Source: Amia ocellicauda
Lineage: Eukaryota; Chordata; Actinopteri; Amiiformes; Amiidae
Direction of reading: 5' to 3'
Assembly: GCF_036373705.1 (NCBI RefSeq)
Contig: NC_089864.1
Span: 6,036,001-6,100,000, forward strand
Length of the DNA: 64,000 nt
Of this stretch, positions 1 through 13,218 are shown in pieces. The translations under genes were made by a program, and so were the position numbers. A model generated the notes under the pieces. That model saw only the letters and a list, made by a program, of their open reading frames with translations, had not been told where the DNA came from and did no database searches. How positions within the stretch are numbered: the stretch's first letter is position 1; each line of letters begins with the position of its first letter.

Positions 1-619
1 TGTTGTGCTGGCAGACACATCTACCGTGCACCTGCAAATAATCGCACCATGTCTTTAAGACTGATCTCATTTACAATCATGTCAGTTTATTAACAGATAA
101 AACGTTTTACTTTTTTTGTCCATGTTCTAAGTAAAAAACGATGAATAAGATTCCTACCATCCCTGTCTCTGAGAACACATCCCCCCTGGTCTGGTCTGCT
201 GGCATGCACTGGCTGGCGTGGCCATTGCAGAAGCAGCTCCCGCGCACGACCATCTCGTACAGAGCGTAGTAATACTTGTCCTGGGGATTACGCTTGCGTC
301 TGCCCAGCAGGGTGTCTCCCAGAGTGAGCAGCCGGGTGAAGTTTATCCGCAGGTTCGTCAGGGTTATGAGCTCTAGAGCGGAGGACAAGCGCTGAAACAT
401 GGAACTCTACTTTGGGAACTGTAAATCAGCCCCCCCACGTTACGTTACTTAAATATACTGAAGACTAAAGTTTGTCATGATGCTTTTTAACAAACTTTCA
501 ATGTTGTTTTAATATCCTATAAAACTATTTGAAGTATGTATTCATATTGGAGATGTATTATTGTTGGTTGCAACACTTATAATCATTTTTAAACAGTATA
601 TTTGTATTCACAAAATTAC

Positions 620-656
<37 letters not shown>

Positions 657-3600
657 TACTTTCGTAAAAACCCATTTACAAAGTAAGGGAAACACCAAGG
701 AGCTCACCTTGTATGTGTGGAGTGTATGGGTTGTCTATTTGGAAGCTGGGATCCAAGGCTTTCAAAACCACCTGCAAGACACTTACATTCACATCCTTGC
801 TGAAGGTGCAACACCTGGGGTAAGAGGCCTCAGACAGATTAAATACTACTAATAAAAACTATGACACTTCAGCCTGTGAGCCACCACTACAAAAGACACA
901 TGCATATCTACATTCAACCCTTCCTTTGAGTCTTACCCTATGGTGCAATCGCCTGAAAAGAGGGCCAGCGCATTAAAGGGAATTAGGGTTGTACAGGTAA
1001 GAAGCTGAGGCCGTACCTCCCCGTTGGTGGAGGGTTCGGTCCCCGAGTATCTGGAGTCACAGATGACATCCTCGGGTCGGTTTGCCAGACCCTCTGAGAC
1101 GAAGGGAAAAGCGGCCCTGCAGTCCTGAGCGAAGTATCGAAACACCTTCCAGGTGCGCCCGTTGTCTTTGGATCTCTCGACCAGCATGGCGGCGGGCCGG
1201 AACGTCTGAGAGGAAGTGGGGACGGGGGGGACATTGTCATAAGAATGAACTGATCATTTACCACTGTAAAACCAATACAACTGTTTATAGGTACAAACAC
1301 TTTAGCAATTTTAATAATGGAGGTTTTTTTTAATGTTTATTTTCAGGAAGTTTTATAGAATACAGGTAACATCCGACCAGTGAAATATGATCAGGACCAA
1401 AGACTGAACATTGGCTGTTCAGAGAGTTGCTTTGTTGGGGGATCAGAGGGGTTTAAATTGACAGTGTGAGAACCCCAGTCTCCAACTGTAAGTCTTCTGC
1501 TTTTCTGTATTATCTAAAAGATAATTATAAGCATTTATTTAAACAAATCTTACACTTCATGTGGAAAAGTATGTTTTTCTGGTTAGTTACGAATCTCATA
1601 AGTAACATTTTTTGTTAACATACATTTTTTAAATGCTGATCCTTTTCTCTATTTTAACATTTTAAAGTCTCCCAAGATGACATTTAATAACATAAGGGGC
1701 TCTTAGACGATATTGGAAATGTGACAATTGTATTCTTATGCCTAATTCAGTTGTAGACCAATGTTTGTGAATAAAGTACACTTTTGAAGTAAACTTTTCT
1801 GTAATACTAACTTTCTTAGTGGGTGAATGTGGTCATAAAACCAAAGAACGGTACCTTAAACGTCAGAACAAGGTGGCTGAACTGAAAGAGCGCTTCTAGA
1901 TCTAACTGGATGCTGACGTGTTCCACTCCTGCAGTTCAGAAAAAGCCATAGTTGACAAGTGGAAATGAAGAGTATGTGCATTGAGGAGGGAAACAGTGGA
2001 AAACAGTTAATTTGGACAGAACAGTGCAGTGGACTTAGCAGTGCTGTAGAAGCTGACAAACTGGGATCCTTAAGAAAAACAACAACATCCTGATGATGTC
2101 CTTGGATCAGGGACTTACTAATAACCAATTGGAATAACTACAGTCCAGGTGGTCTTATAGGTCGCACAGAAATCACCAGTTTATAAAGACTTGGCTGTGT
2201 TTTGGTAAGTTGAAACATCTGAATCCTCCTCCGCCCTCAAAGGTCAGACTTCCCTTATTGCATAAAGCGACTGAATTAAACAGTAACTAATGTCTAAAAC
2301 CTACCATTTTCTGACTGCCACCACTTCAGTTTACGATCGGGTTCAAAGGTCGTGATTATATTCTCAATCTGATGGCTGTTGGGGTTGTTGTAGCGATTGT
2401 ACGGGTAGCGCGAGTCACACATGAAGCACTTCTGTTCGTTCTGGAAGGGGATTAACAAAAGTTGTTGTTTTAATAAGACCTTTTTAAAAAGTAGGAAAAC
2501 ATTTTCTGTATATTTACAGTGAAATATGCAATGAAAGTATGATTTAATATTATAACTTTATTAGTATAACGCACTATAAAGCATTTTATGTAAATTATAA
2601 ATGGTCATAAAATGGCAATGGAGAAATTATAGAACATGTGCAACCATTTAGCAAAGGAAGACAGAGAATGTATTTTTTGGTTGTTCTTAAAAAGAAAATT
2701 ATTTATTAGAGCAAGTAAATACATGAGACAAACATTCAAATAGTTCAGATGAAAAACTCAATCTATTCCACCTTTTAGTCAAATTGTCAAAGTATTGTTA
2801 CACTACTTAGGAACAACCATCATTGAACAAATAAATACAATTAATGAAATATACCAAGTAAAGAAGATAGGAAATTCAGAAAAGTGGGAATCACAGGAAA
2901 TCACGGCTGTCGAAGAGCATAAATCAGACAGCAATTCGCCCGACTGATTCAGCCCGCCTTATACAGCTGGAATGCCATAGCAGCTGCAAATCTGAACAAG
3001 TCTTCACAATGTATGGGAAGAAAAACACCCAGAGGTCAAATTCTATCCACAATATGCATTCTGTAATTCCTATATCTGGAAATACAATTGACAATGTGCA
3101 GCCCCAGTCTGAAAACTGACAGAAAGAAAAGCCCCCAACAGCATTATTTATTGTTAACTGACAATTTGAAACATGGATTTCAATGTTAGTCATCCAGTCA
3201 ATTGATTAAAGTCCTTACCACACAGGAAAACGGTGTCAAGAAGACTTGTTTATTCATTCATGTATCTTTTAAACTTATCTATTTAATACATGTAAGAATA
3301 GAACAGCATTAATGGGGGAGGGGTAGTCATAACATCATTAATACATTATTTGATGTCTTTTCTCCCAGTTCTCTATTTTTTTCCCCTTTTCTCTGTCTGT
3401 TTACTAATCAGCAATTGTGATTCCCCTATACTTCTACTGAATCACCCCACGGAAAGAGCGAAAGCTGGCATCAAACAGACTCCATAACAAATCAAGCGGA
3501 TCAAGTCCTCGGGGTCCGAAAGAGATTTCATTTCATTTCATTCCACCTCAGGTCTTAATTACTTCACCAAAGTCATTATTAGGATAAGAAGTCAAGTCAC

Positions 3601-3979
3601 CAGTTCACTCCAGATCTTAATCAGTCACTAATTGACGGGTACCTATGCCAACTGCAGGAACCTGGCCTCCAAGGACTTGGGTTTGCCTTCCCCTTCCCAG
3701 ACAAATCAGAAGAGCCAGCGTGGGTTGTGTTTGTGGTGGGTTACGGAGTCCAAGGGCATTTGAACGCGTTGTGAGAACAACCCAAATCAAAGTCTCCCTC
3801 GCACTCGGCTGTTGCACTAACCTCCAGGTATCCTATAATGCAGTACTTCTGGGGCCCATCGATGCCGCAGGTGGAGGTTGCCGAGATCTGCGCGCTGCGG
3901 CCCACCATCAGGTCCCCGAGAGGAGGATGGCACGATCTCACACTGCACTCATCCTGCCCGCACACTGTGGCCACCAGCA
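1..3979 (-). CDS. lamb4: Laminin subunit beta-4-like, 5' coding exons (partial, runs off left edge)
   Basis: Seven coding exons read in one continuous frame: 3822-3979, 2305-2440, 1855-1928, 1017-1205, 708-771, 158-372 and 1-31 (cut by the window edge). All have AG/GT borders and compatible phases. The translation starts inside a signal peptide tail (LVATVCG before QDE), then gives a laminin N-terminal (LN) domain with [53 protein letters not shown] and TLTNLRINF, and enters the first LE (EGF-like) module at [11 protein letters not shown] followed by [10 protein letters not shown]. Beta laminins join alpha and gamma chains in basement membranes and the LN domain drives network assembly (family knowledge). 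[18 protein letters not shown] resembles LAMB4 as I remember it; LAMB1/LAMB2 have NCFCYGHAS. The exon with the initiator ATG was not found; exon 3822-3979 needs an upstream exon ending in phase 1. No broken frame was seen. Confidence 0.9.
618..656. repeat. (ATT)n microsatellite
   Basis: A run of about 13 ATT units lies in the laminin intron between exons 158-372 and 708-771, about 50 bp from the donor of the latter. Confidence 0.95.
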
Positions 3980-4960
3980 CTAGACAATGCAACCCCAGGA
4001 AAACAAAACACCAGTCAGGGAATGCATTTTATATGGCCTCTGTAAAATTAACGAGAGTATAATTAAGTTCTTAAAGACATTCCTAACCTAAGCAATGAGT
4101 TTACAAGCGCACAGCTTTTGTTTTATGCGAAATATGTGACTCAGAGGCATGGTGCCTCCTTGGCTCAATCACTGTTCAACTGGGTGCAGTCTGTTAAATG
4201 CAACACAAATAAAGTGTTGCTCTTCCATGCCATTCGGTGTTCCTGAGACATGACAAAACTCGCTTTTTCTTGGTGAAGGATTAATCTCTCTTGCAGACAT
4301 GATGAACTGATCACATGGTTTTGCATTTATATATACCTTCCTAATACTGTACTTCATCTTTATTGTATTGTCTCTTTGACTCTGAGACACTGTTAAATAA
4401 ATGTTTTCATGTGGGTTTAAATACAATTAACTGTCCTCTTGAAAAAAACATAATAAAACCTGGAATACATTTTCTGTCAAAAACCACATATTTGAAATAT
4501 TTTCAAGCTAAGATTTTGAAAAGAGAAACTTACAAGATGTAACAAGCAGCTGCAATTCCTGCATATTCCTTTTTTTCATGGCTAAAATGTAATGAAAACA
4601 TATTTTAATTAATCTCTGGAATTTTTGTTTTCTTTTAATGTAGAAATCATTACATTCCTTGAGATTAGCATACAACCCTAACCAGCCGCAGTAGCCATAA
4701 ATGCTCTTCTGGACTCCAGGTGTAGGACGGTCTTGTGAAAATGTAGTTAAACTCTACGGTCCACGTAAATGTGAAGGGGAATCTGTATGAGCCTGTCAGA
4801 TCCCAAGTTAAAATACAAATCTAAAAGATCAATTATTTTAGTTATTTGAAGTATGAGAAAAACAAGCAAATTCAATAAATCATAGATATCGGCATTATTG
4901 TAACTATAGTAAAACATGATGCATATGTGTTTGTTTGAAGCCAGTTAAATTAAATTAATG

Positions 4961-5002
<42 letters not shown>

Positions 5003-7020
5003 GCCATTCCTGTGTGTGGTTGTGTCAAGATATTGTATAATGTTTCCTAAATGTTTATCAGCACAGTTTGCACGCTGCACGGTTGAGAATGTGGCAGCTA
5101 TGGACAGGACCGGGACCCAGGCCAGCACAGGTCAGGAACAGTTGTAAACTCTTCCTTAATACTCACTTTGACTCCAGCCAGGTTTCAGTGTGACAGCAGG
5201 CCCTCCCCCCATTTAATTTTCAAATGCTTCTCCTCACAGTCTCTCACCATGTGTGAATATTGGGCACTTCACTACTAGCACTAAATCTCCTCAGGCTGCG
5301 TACACAACGCACTCAAATAGTCATTGAAAGTGAAAACACGTGCTTCAAAGGCGAGAAAAATAACCATGTCAACAAAAAGACTGATTTAAGCTCCAGGATG
5401 GGTTTGAGAATTAATGTGTCTTGCTTGCTTTCTACATAGAAAATAACTGTAAATGCCCTTGATACATGGTAACAAAAAGTGCCATTTAAACAAACCATTT
5501 GATTAACACTAAAATCACTTTTTATTATTAACTCAGATATTTTAAAAAATCCAATAGTTATTTATGAGTTCTTAGAGAGAACACTTCAGTTACCACTAGT
5601 TTTGACAAACAAGGACAAGGGGGTAAAAGGGGGAAAAGGATTATATTTTCAAAGCAGATTAAACTTTAAAACCCAAGTCTGGATGCTTTACTGTTTTTGT
5701 ATCTTGGGTTCAGAGATAGCAGCCAGAGTTCTGAAGTTATGGAGACAGGTGAGGGTGGGGATCTGAAATGTGAACCTTTAAAATGTTCAGGACTACATAA
5801 AGTATTCACAGTCTCTTCTGTAGTATCTATATGAAACATTAAACTATTTATCAAAGGCAAGATGACCCCCTGAGCCATATTGTACTGTATGTATATAGGC
5901 TACCTCATGGTACTTTCAAATGAATAAAAAATAAAACAAAAAGTTAAAATAAGTGTATAATCCACATCTAGCACCCTAAGAGTAAAATCTGAACAGAATG
6001 CAAAAGACACAGAGTTGTATTTTAAAAAGCAATCTGAAAAAAATAAAAGCATGAATAAAGCAATTGCTTGTTACCTTCATGTTTCAAATATATTATCATC
6101 CTGAACAAATGTACTATTAATACTCCTTCAATCCTTCAACACATAATTATACATAGCAGTTAAACTTTTCATCACATTCAGTACACATCCAGCACTGCAC
6201 AAAACAAACCAGAAAAGAAAGATGTTTGCTAGTCATTTGTACTTACAAAGCTCTTATTTGTAGGTGATGTAAGTTTGTAGTCAATTTAAAAAATCACCCC
6301 AAAGTATTACAGTATTTCTATTTTCTAATATTAGAAAGTATCAGAGAATTTGTATTTGAAAATATTTGCTTAAAAACAGCTTGCATTATTCCATTGCATT
6401 TGCTCAGATGGTGCAATTGTAGGGTACTTACCTGCCCTTGGTTATGTCTTCTGAAGCACTGCCACTTCTCCAGAAAAGAGGGAGTTTCTGCATGTATAGA
6501 CACACCTGAACTCCTCTCAGAAATAAAGGGAAATGTTTACCCTAAGGCTGCAAGGTGGAGAAGATAGGGTTTCTTTCACTTCTGACAGCTAAAGATCTGA
6601 TTTATGATTTATCATCCCTTGGACAGTGTACATGTTGACTGTGTATACCAACGGAATACAGAACATTGGAAAACTATTGAATTAAAAACATAATTGCTAC
6701 TACTACAACAACTACAAATCGCCTCCTTTACTACGGAGAAAAGAGATGCCATTTTCTGGTAAACACAAGTGTCAAGACACTAAATGCACAATGTGGCCAT
6801 CTGTTAGATGATCTCCCATTCCAGGTGTGAATATGTTCTTGTAGATTTCTCCTCCGTTCTTCTTTCAGGAAACTTAGGTGTAATCTAATTGAATAGTGTA
6901 AACTATGGGTGGTGATTCTTATGATATGTAGGCCAGGTTATTTATTTTCCTGTTAAATTTGTAATTATTTAAATAGTTTCTGGTTTCATTCAACAATCTA
7001 ATAAAAGTTAAAACTACAAG
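3980..7020. other. Upstream region or 5' intron of the laminin gene, no confident exon
   Basis: AT-rich sequence with no open frame I can support. It must hold the missing first laminin coding exon unless that lies further right. Two weak minus-strand candidates exist. Near 4689-4704 an ATG reads MATAA and is followed by a GTTAGG donor in phase 1, which fits the next exon, but the peptide would be short. At 6431-6432 there is a perfect GTAAGT donor after GGGCAG, but its open frame ends in phase 2 and could only be 5'UTR. An (AT)n microsatellite lies at 4962-4997. Confidence 0.4.
4962..4997. repeat. (AT)n microsatellite
   Basis: About 18 uninterrupted AT dinucleotides, in non-coding sequence upstream of the laminin exons. 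Confidence 0.95.
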
Positions 7021-10000
7021 ACAGAAATTACCTGCTCACATTACTCCTCCCATGTATAAGCTTGCCATCTTAAACATCCGCTCACTACCTAGCAAAGCAG
7101 CCTTAATAAATGACACCATAACTGACACACACATAGATGTGCTCACCTTGACTGAGACCTGGTTAAGACCAGACGAAACTATTGCATTAGTAGAAGCCTC
7201 CCCTAATGACTTCTCTTACTGCCAGAAGGCCCGTGCAACAGGCCGCGGGGGGGGGGCTGGCCACCATCTACCGCACAGACCTGCGCCTCTACTGAGCCAT
7301 TAGACAGCTTCACATCTTTTGAAATTCACCAGGTAGAACTTAGGCTTAATCCACCTCTTCAGCTTATAGCTATTTATAGGCCACCAGGCCCCTATTCCTT
7401 TTTTATGACCGAATTTAGCAATCTCTTATCTGACTTAGCCATACACTATGATAAACTCATTATTTTGGGAGACTTTAACATACATATTGACATTAAAGAC
7501 GACCCCCTCACTGTTAGTTTCTTGTCCCTATTGGAGTCTGTAGGCTTCACTCAGCATGTGTCAGGACCAACACATCATCACAGTCACACACTAGATCTAG
7601 TTATTACCCGTGGGGTACAGATTCACAACCTAATAATATCACCCCAAAACCAGACGATTTCCGACCACTGCCTTATTACATTTGAGCTGCCTGGAGTAGA
7701 ATCAGACACACAGGAGAGGAATATAGAAACTCGCTGCCTAAATCCCACTGCTATTCATAAATTCACTACCCTGTTGCCAAATGCTAGCTTTATCAAAACA
7801 GGATCTGCAGATGAATTATTAAATAATTTCAACAATACACTAAGCACTGCTTTAGATACAGTAGCCCCATTAAGGACACGACAAATTAAACCAACAAAAC
7901 ACTCACCATGGTTTGACGAACTCACTGGCTCACTTAAAACAGAATGTGAGTGTAAATGGAGAGAAACAAAACTAGAGGTCTTCACATGGCATGGAATGAC
8001 AGTATAATAAGATACAAGCAGCCCTGTCCTTTGCTAGATCTCCTACTACTCCAATTTAATAGAGACGCATAACAATAACCCACGTTTTCTTTTTAATACA
8101 ATAGCGACACTTACTAACCAGCAGGTAAAGCCTTCAGAGGTTATCCCCCCCAATTTCACCTGTAGTGACTTCATGGATCATTTCAATAGCAAAGTTAACG
8201 GCATTAGAAAACAGATAGAACAGGAAACATACACAGATACTATAGCCGACACATGCAGTCCTTCACAGCCCCGGCCTACCTTGGACTCGTTTAATGTAGT
8301 AAATCCCCAGGAATTGGCCTCCTTAATTACTAAAATGAAAACCACAACCTGTGCACTAGACCCTATACCCACTAAACTGCTAAAACAATCTCTGCCATTA
8401 ATTATTCACAGAATACACAATATTATTAATGTCTCTTTATCCTCAGGATCTGTTCCTGATTCATTTAAAATAGCTGTAATTAAACCACTTCTTAAGAAAC
8501 CCAGTGCCGACCCTAACCAACTTAAACACTCGACCTATCTCAAACCTTCCCTTCCTTTCTAAGCTTCTAGAGAAAGTAGTTGCAAACCAACTGCAAGCTT
8601 TTTTAACCGATAATCATCTTATGAAGAACTCCAATCAGGCTTCCGTTCCGGCCATAGTACAGAAACGGCTCTGTTAAAAGTATTGAATGACGTGTTTCAG
8701 TCCTTCTGATGTAGGGCAAACCAGTGGTATTATTTTATTAGACTTAAGTGCGGCTTTTGACACAATCGACCACAAAATCTTGATACACCGCTTAGAAAAC
8801 CGTATTGGCCTATCTCGCAATGTGCTTTCATGGTTTAAATCATATCTGCCAAACAGACTCCAATATGTAGAGATTAACGAGAACAACTCAAATGTAACTG
8901 AGGTTAAGTACGGAGTCCCACAGGGCTCAGTCCTCGGACCTATACTTTTTTCATTATACATTTTCCCTTTAGGTGATATCATTCGACAACATAATATTAA
9001 CTTTCACAGTTACGCAGACAACACACAATTATATCTGTCAGTAAATCCTAACAACACCATAGACCTAGAAAAACGAATGTGCTGTCTGTCTGAGATTAAA
9101 ACATGGATGACAAAAAAATGTCTTATGCTTAATTCTGACAAAACAGAAGTGATAATTTTAGGAGACAAAAATCAAACTGTTCATCATGCACTAACAAAAC
9201 TGAGTAATGATAACTTTAATTTCTCCCCTAAGGAGATGACACGAAACCTGGGTGTCATCTGTGATCATAATCTATCTTTTGAATCACACATTCAGAATGT
9301 GTCGAGATCTTCCTTCCTCCAGCTTAGAAACATTGCTAGACTGAGACAATTCCTCTCGTTACAGGACACTGAGAAATTGATACACGCATTTGTTACATCT
9401 AGATTGGATTACTGCAATGCCATTCTGTCAGGCAGCACAAACAGAGCTATTTCTGCACTTCAGTTCGTCCAAAATGCTGCTGCAAGAATTCTAACAAAAA
9501 CAAAAAAACATGAACACATCACTCCAGTATTGGCTTCTCTTCACTGGCTGCCCGTGCACTACAGGATAGACTTTAAAGTGCTCTTATTAACATTTAAAGC
9601 ACTAAAGGGACTGGCACCTCCCTACTTATGGAATACACTCCAGGTCGGCCATTGAGATCACAGGAAGCCGGTTACTTAGTGCTCCCTAAAATACACAAGA
9701 AAAGCGCAAGTGGTAGAGCATTCAGTTATAGGAAGCTGTGGAACAATCTTCTAGCCAATGTAAGAGATGCCCCCTCTGTCTTAGCCTTTAAATCACGGCT
9801 GAAGACTCATCTGTTTAGTCTCTGTTTTTCTAGCCCATAGTGCCGCCGGTGTGCCATGGATATGCAATTGCACAACTGTCTTTGGAAATGTCCTTCACTG
9901 CATGACCAGTATCTGAGCACGACTGCCCTCTTGTCTTCCAGCAACAGCCTCCTCTGAGGGTCCAACGAGGCACCTCGTCCCCCACCATGGAAGTCTGATG

Positions 10001-10452
10001 AGGCACAACCCATCCCAGAAGCACCTCACCACGGAGGGTCAACAGGGCATCCACACCCAAGGTTTGACGAGCCATCGCACGAGAGGCCTCCTCCAGAGGG
10101 AAGAGCACAGCCAGCAGTACCGATCAAGAACTTTCTGATCTCCTTGCTGCTGTAATAACTATACTGCCTGGAGGGGAGGCAACCATTAGGCCTAGGCCTT
10201 AAGCTGTGGACCCCCAGAAATTCATTTTCTCCTACATGCCATCCATAGGAGTTTTTTTGTTTTTCTCTCCTCTGTGCCTAAATGGTTTATTTACTTAAAT
10301 GTTCACTCACTTTATTCTAGATCTATATTTGATTTTATTGTATTTATGTTTTTTATTTTGCTATATGTTTGTTGTATGTTTACCAGTCTGTAAAGCGCTC
10401 TGTGGCTACCCTGCAAAGGGCGCTATACAAATAAAAATTGATTGATTGATTA
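7020..10452 (+). mobile_element. Decayed L2/CR1-group non-LTR retrotransposon
   Basis: Successive plus-strand fragments give one LINE ORF2 split by frameshifts. The endonuclease N-terminus is at 7052-7303 (LNIRSLPSKAAL, TLTETWL) and its continuation at 7405-8007 (ILGDFNIH, SDHCLITFEL). A linker follows at 8173-8562. Reverse transcriptase is at 8687-9655 with LLDLSAAFDTIDH, VPQGSVLGPILF and YADN. The C-terminal region ends at 9628-9840 (RPLRSQEAGYLVLP, FKSRLKTHLFSL). The 3' end shows the usual TGTAAAGCGCT...GGCGCTATACAAATAAA motif and an (ATTG)n tail near 10440-10452. The catalytic YADD is YADN and at least four frame breaks or stops occur, so it cannot be autonomous. L2 against Rex1 clade placement is by motif only; the 5' boundary is approximate. 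Confidence 0.88.
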
Positions 10453-11220
10453 ACCCACTTTTTACACCCTCGAATCACTGTAAAACTTCAGCTTGGAGCT
10501 TATCTGTTGCATACTTTCTATGCCAAACACAATCAACAGATGGGAAAACAAGTTTCAGACTAAACAGGAAAAAAAAAAAAGTTTAGAAGATTACTAAATA
10601 ATTCTGATGTGAACTATATAGACGGCATGTGTATTATGTGTATTAGGTAGTTTAGCCAGTCTGGGACATGCTTTCTGAAAGATTAAAGACTTCCGTTAAT
10701 AAGCAACTCAGACACTTGTAAAGTAACAACTTCTAGAACCTCGTCAGTGTAAAGTTTACACCAATTCACACAAGAAAACCAGTCAGCTCTCCTGGTTTTT
10801 TTTCATGCCTTGGGTTTCTTCCAATTACTTTCCACATCCTTAGAAGAGGATCAACTTTGCAGTACAACTACAAAAATAACCGTTACATGTTAGATAAAGT
10901 TAAATTAGATACACACACCCGGTGTTTCCCATAGCTAGACTTTGTCAATCAAAAATGGGGTGCAAGTTTTGGGAAACGCTTTAAACACCAGTCTCACTTT
11001 CTTAAAGAAAATACATTTTACTAAACTATTTAACATTGTTACTATTTCGATACCATGGCTAACCACTTTAAATATGAACTTGAACAGAAGAAGTACAGCT
11101 CGGACTGTCAACCTGACAACCAGTATCTCCTTCGCTTCATAAAGCAATGAAGGGTGTACTGATTATATAATGAAGGAAAATACATAAATACACGACTCCG
11201 TTTAACACACTTTTTTTTTA
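10453..11220. other. Intergenic stretch without recognised features
   Basis: AT-rich sequence between the LINE tail and a GC-richer patch. Short frames at about 10935-11147 are open on both strands but have no recognisable motif. I see no gene here. Confidence 0.5.
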
Positions 11221-11229
11221 ACTGTAATA

Positions 11230-11381
11230 AGCTCTCATCATCCATCTCCACCAATCAAAACCTGCAGAGCAACCGCCTCCTCATTGTTCAAAGCCTTGGC
11301 GTGGCCGGCAGGTGAAACATGTCTTACTGATTGATGTCCGGGAGGAAAGGCTGACTTGCTCTTGCTGCTCACCGGTGTGAG
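11230..11381 (+). promoter_or_regulatory. Possible promoter and non-coding first exon of the small gene at 12.6 kb
   Basis: This patch is richer in GC than its surroundings and contains a CCAAT motif (CACCAATCAAAAC, about 11249-11261). It ends with a good plus-strand donor, GTGTGAG then GTAGGA, with the exon edge at 11381. The nearest matching acceptor is TCTGTCCTGACAG at 12578, 18 bases before the ATG of the small open frame. The link is inferred; a transcription start cannot be located. Confidence 0.25.
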
Positions 11382-12129
11382 GTAGGAAGCAATTATTTTA
11401 CACAAGAATGAACGCGTTTGTTTTACACGAACAGTGTTATTTAGAAGTTAGGATCATAGGAGCACAATAGTAACTGCCGAGTCCAGTGTGCTGCGATTGC
11501 ATTGCACTTTAATGGTCATGTCAGTTTCTACTGAGTTCTTGCTTTTAAAACTCCGTCAGTAATCTTCTCTGTGTAGGTTTACACAGCCGTAATCAAACAA
11601 TCATTGTATGCACTTGGCTGACATCCCTGCATTGCTTTTTAGAAGAAATCCAGTGCCGTACTTGGAGGGCAGCCGCAGTGTGTCTGGCAGCAGGCAGAGA
11701 TTGCAAGTTGGCTAATTTCAGTTTGAATTAAATGTGAGAAATACATTCTCCCTTTAAAACAAGTTAATAGTTAATCGGAAGCAGGTAGGTGTGCTTGGTT
11801 TTAGCAGGGGGATCTGTGGGTTTAACAGAATTTCTTGACCTTAATTTAAGTAATTTGACTTAAATTGTCTAACTGATAAAAAAAAAAAATTGGAACCCTA
11901 CTAATATAATACATGCCTTATACAATTATATACTTCACTTAAACCCCCTGCTGTTTATTTTGTTCAATTAAGGGTTCAATTAAGTAATCGAGAGCTTGAT
12001 TGGAATAAAAAACAGCAGGGTAGGGGTTCTCCAGGACCAGGGTTAAAAAACCAATGAATTTAGCCAGTCTCTTGTCTCAATGGGAAACTTTGTGGGGAAC
12101 CACTGCCTAAATGGGTTATAAGCCTCTCT

Positions 12130-12345
12130 GAATCATCAGCACCTTAATTATTATTATAATTTATTTATTTATCCAGGGCGACTTAGAAAATATAAGCGCA
12201 GTACAAAGTGCAAAAATACAGTTCAGTACAAGGTATAAAACATTACAAATTAAAATTAACAAAATGCAGTGCAATTCAAAGCATAATACATTTTACAAAT
12301 TCCAAGTAAATACAATTGAGGAGGTCTTACAAATTCCTTTATGGG
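12130..12345. repeat. Diverged interspersed repeat (CCAGGGCGACTTA type)
   Basis: The phrase TTTATTTATCCAGGGCGACTTA followed by A-rich runs of short CAGT/ACAA words resembles a repeat often seen in fish genomes near SINE or LINE tails. I recognise the phrase but cannot assign a family or exact borders. Confidence 0.35.
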
Positions 12346-12596
12346 GATTTTTTTTAATATCTACAATCAATCAAACCAGACACTAATAATCCGAATCAGG
12401 TAGTTGTAAGAGCTCTGGGTGGAATGCAATCCTGAAGACGCATGACTGTGGCACATTTCCAGCCAGTGCTATGCAGTCCTGTACAGTAGGGAGACGGGTG
12501 CCATGCAATCTTTCCTGCTCAAGAAGTGAAAGCCATTCTCCCATTGTTGTCCAGATTTGTACACATCTGTCCTGACAGCTACAACCTTCTGCAAAC

Positions 12597-12884
12597 ATGG
12601 GAGAGCGCACACACGGCACCTGGCTGGCCCTGCTGATGGTGCTGTTGTCTGGAGAGAGACCCAGCCTTAAGATTGCTATCCTGTATATGATCGGGGCACT
12701 GCTGGCAATACTAACGGTTCTTGTGGGGCTGAAGGAGGGCCTGGATGCTCTGTTGAATTGTACCAGTGAGGAGGAAGAGATGGAAGAGAATAGCAGCAAC
12801 GAACAATCGCCAAGGAAGGGTGGGATCTGGGTTATGGATGATTATAACCAAATGATCTGTTTTCACAAGCCCCATTCTATGTAA
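12597..12884 (+). CDS. Hypothetical small membrane protein, 95 aa
   Basis: ATG at 12597 has a good context (CAAACATGG) and follows a credible acceptor at 12578. The 95-residue product has two hydrophobic stretches: residues about 8-18 (TWLALLMVLLS), which could be a signal peptide or short anchor, and residues about 25-43 (IAILYMIGALLAILTVLVG), a clear transmembrane candidate. An acidic segment (SEEEEMEEN, about 56-64) and a polar C-terminus follow. A TAA stop at 12882-12884 is followed by a canonical AATAAA at 13213-13218, which would give a 3'UTR of roughly 350 bases. I do not recognise the family. The antisense frame at 12383-12799 is also open, so coding status rests on splice site, Kozak context and poly(A) signal only. 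Confidence 0.4.
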   Translation: MGERTHGTWLALLMVLLSGERPSLKIAILYMIGALLAILTVLVGLKEGLDALLNCTSEEEEMEENSSNEQSPRKGGIWVMDDYNQMICFHKPHSM

Positions 12885-13212
12885 AGCTTGGACCTGATAA
12901 ACCAAAGAAGTGTTGGAAATCTATTGTGCACCTATTATGAAGCATAAGACTGCATCCTTCACAGTAAATGCATGGATAGCTTGGTTTAATGAATGTTTGA
13001 ATCGATATGGGTTAAGTTGTTGTGAGCCGTTTCACAAGGTGTATAACAAGCTAGGGTATTGTGCACCTTTTTTTTATTCTAATGAATTTTTTTCTGTTAA
13101 TATCTACATATGGAAGTTTAGGGTATATATGGTCTTCTGATATTCTGTGGCTTAATGTCACCTAAATGTTTTTACAATACTACAGTAATCTGTGTTTCAA
13201 AGTGAAATGTAT

Positions 13213-13218
13213 AATAAA
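13213..13218 (+). other. Poly(A) signal AATAAA for the small plus-strand gene
   Basis: Canonical hexamer about 330 bases after the TAA of the 95-aa frame, followed by a TG-rich stretch (TTGTACATGTTTG) that could act as the downstream element. Confidence 0.4.

Noticed and set aside
3645-3983. 112-codon plus-strand frame
   Set aside because: Shadow of the laminin exon at 3822-3979 on the other strand.
12383-12799. 138-codon minus-strand frame
   Set aside because: Overlaps the better supported plus-strand frame; no motif, splice site or poly(A) signal noted for it.
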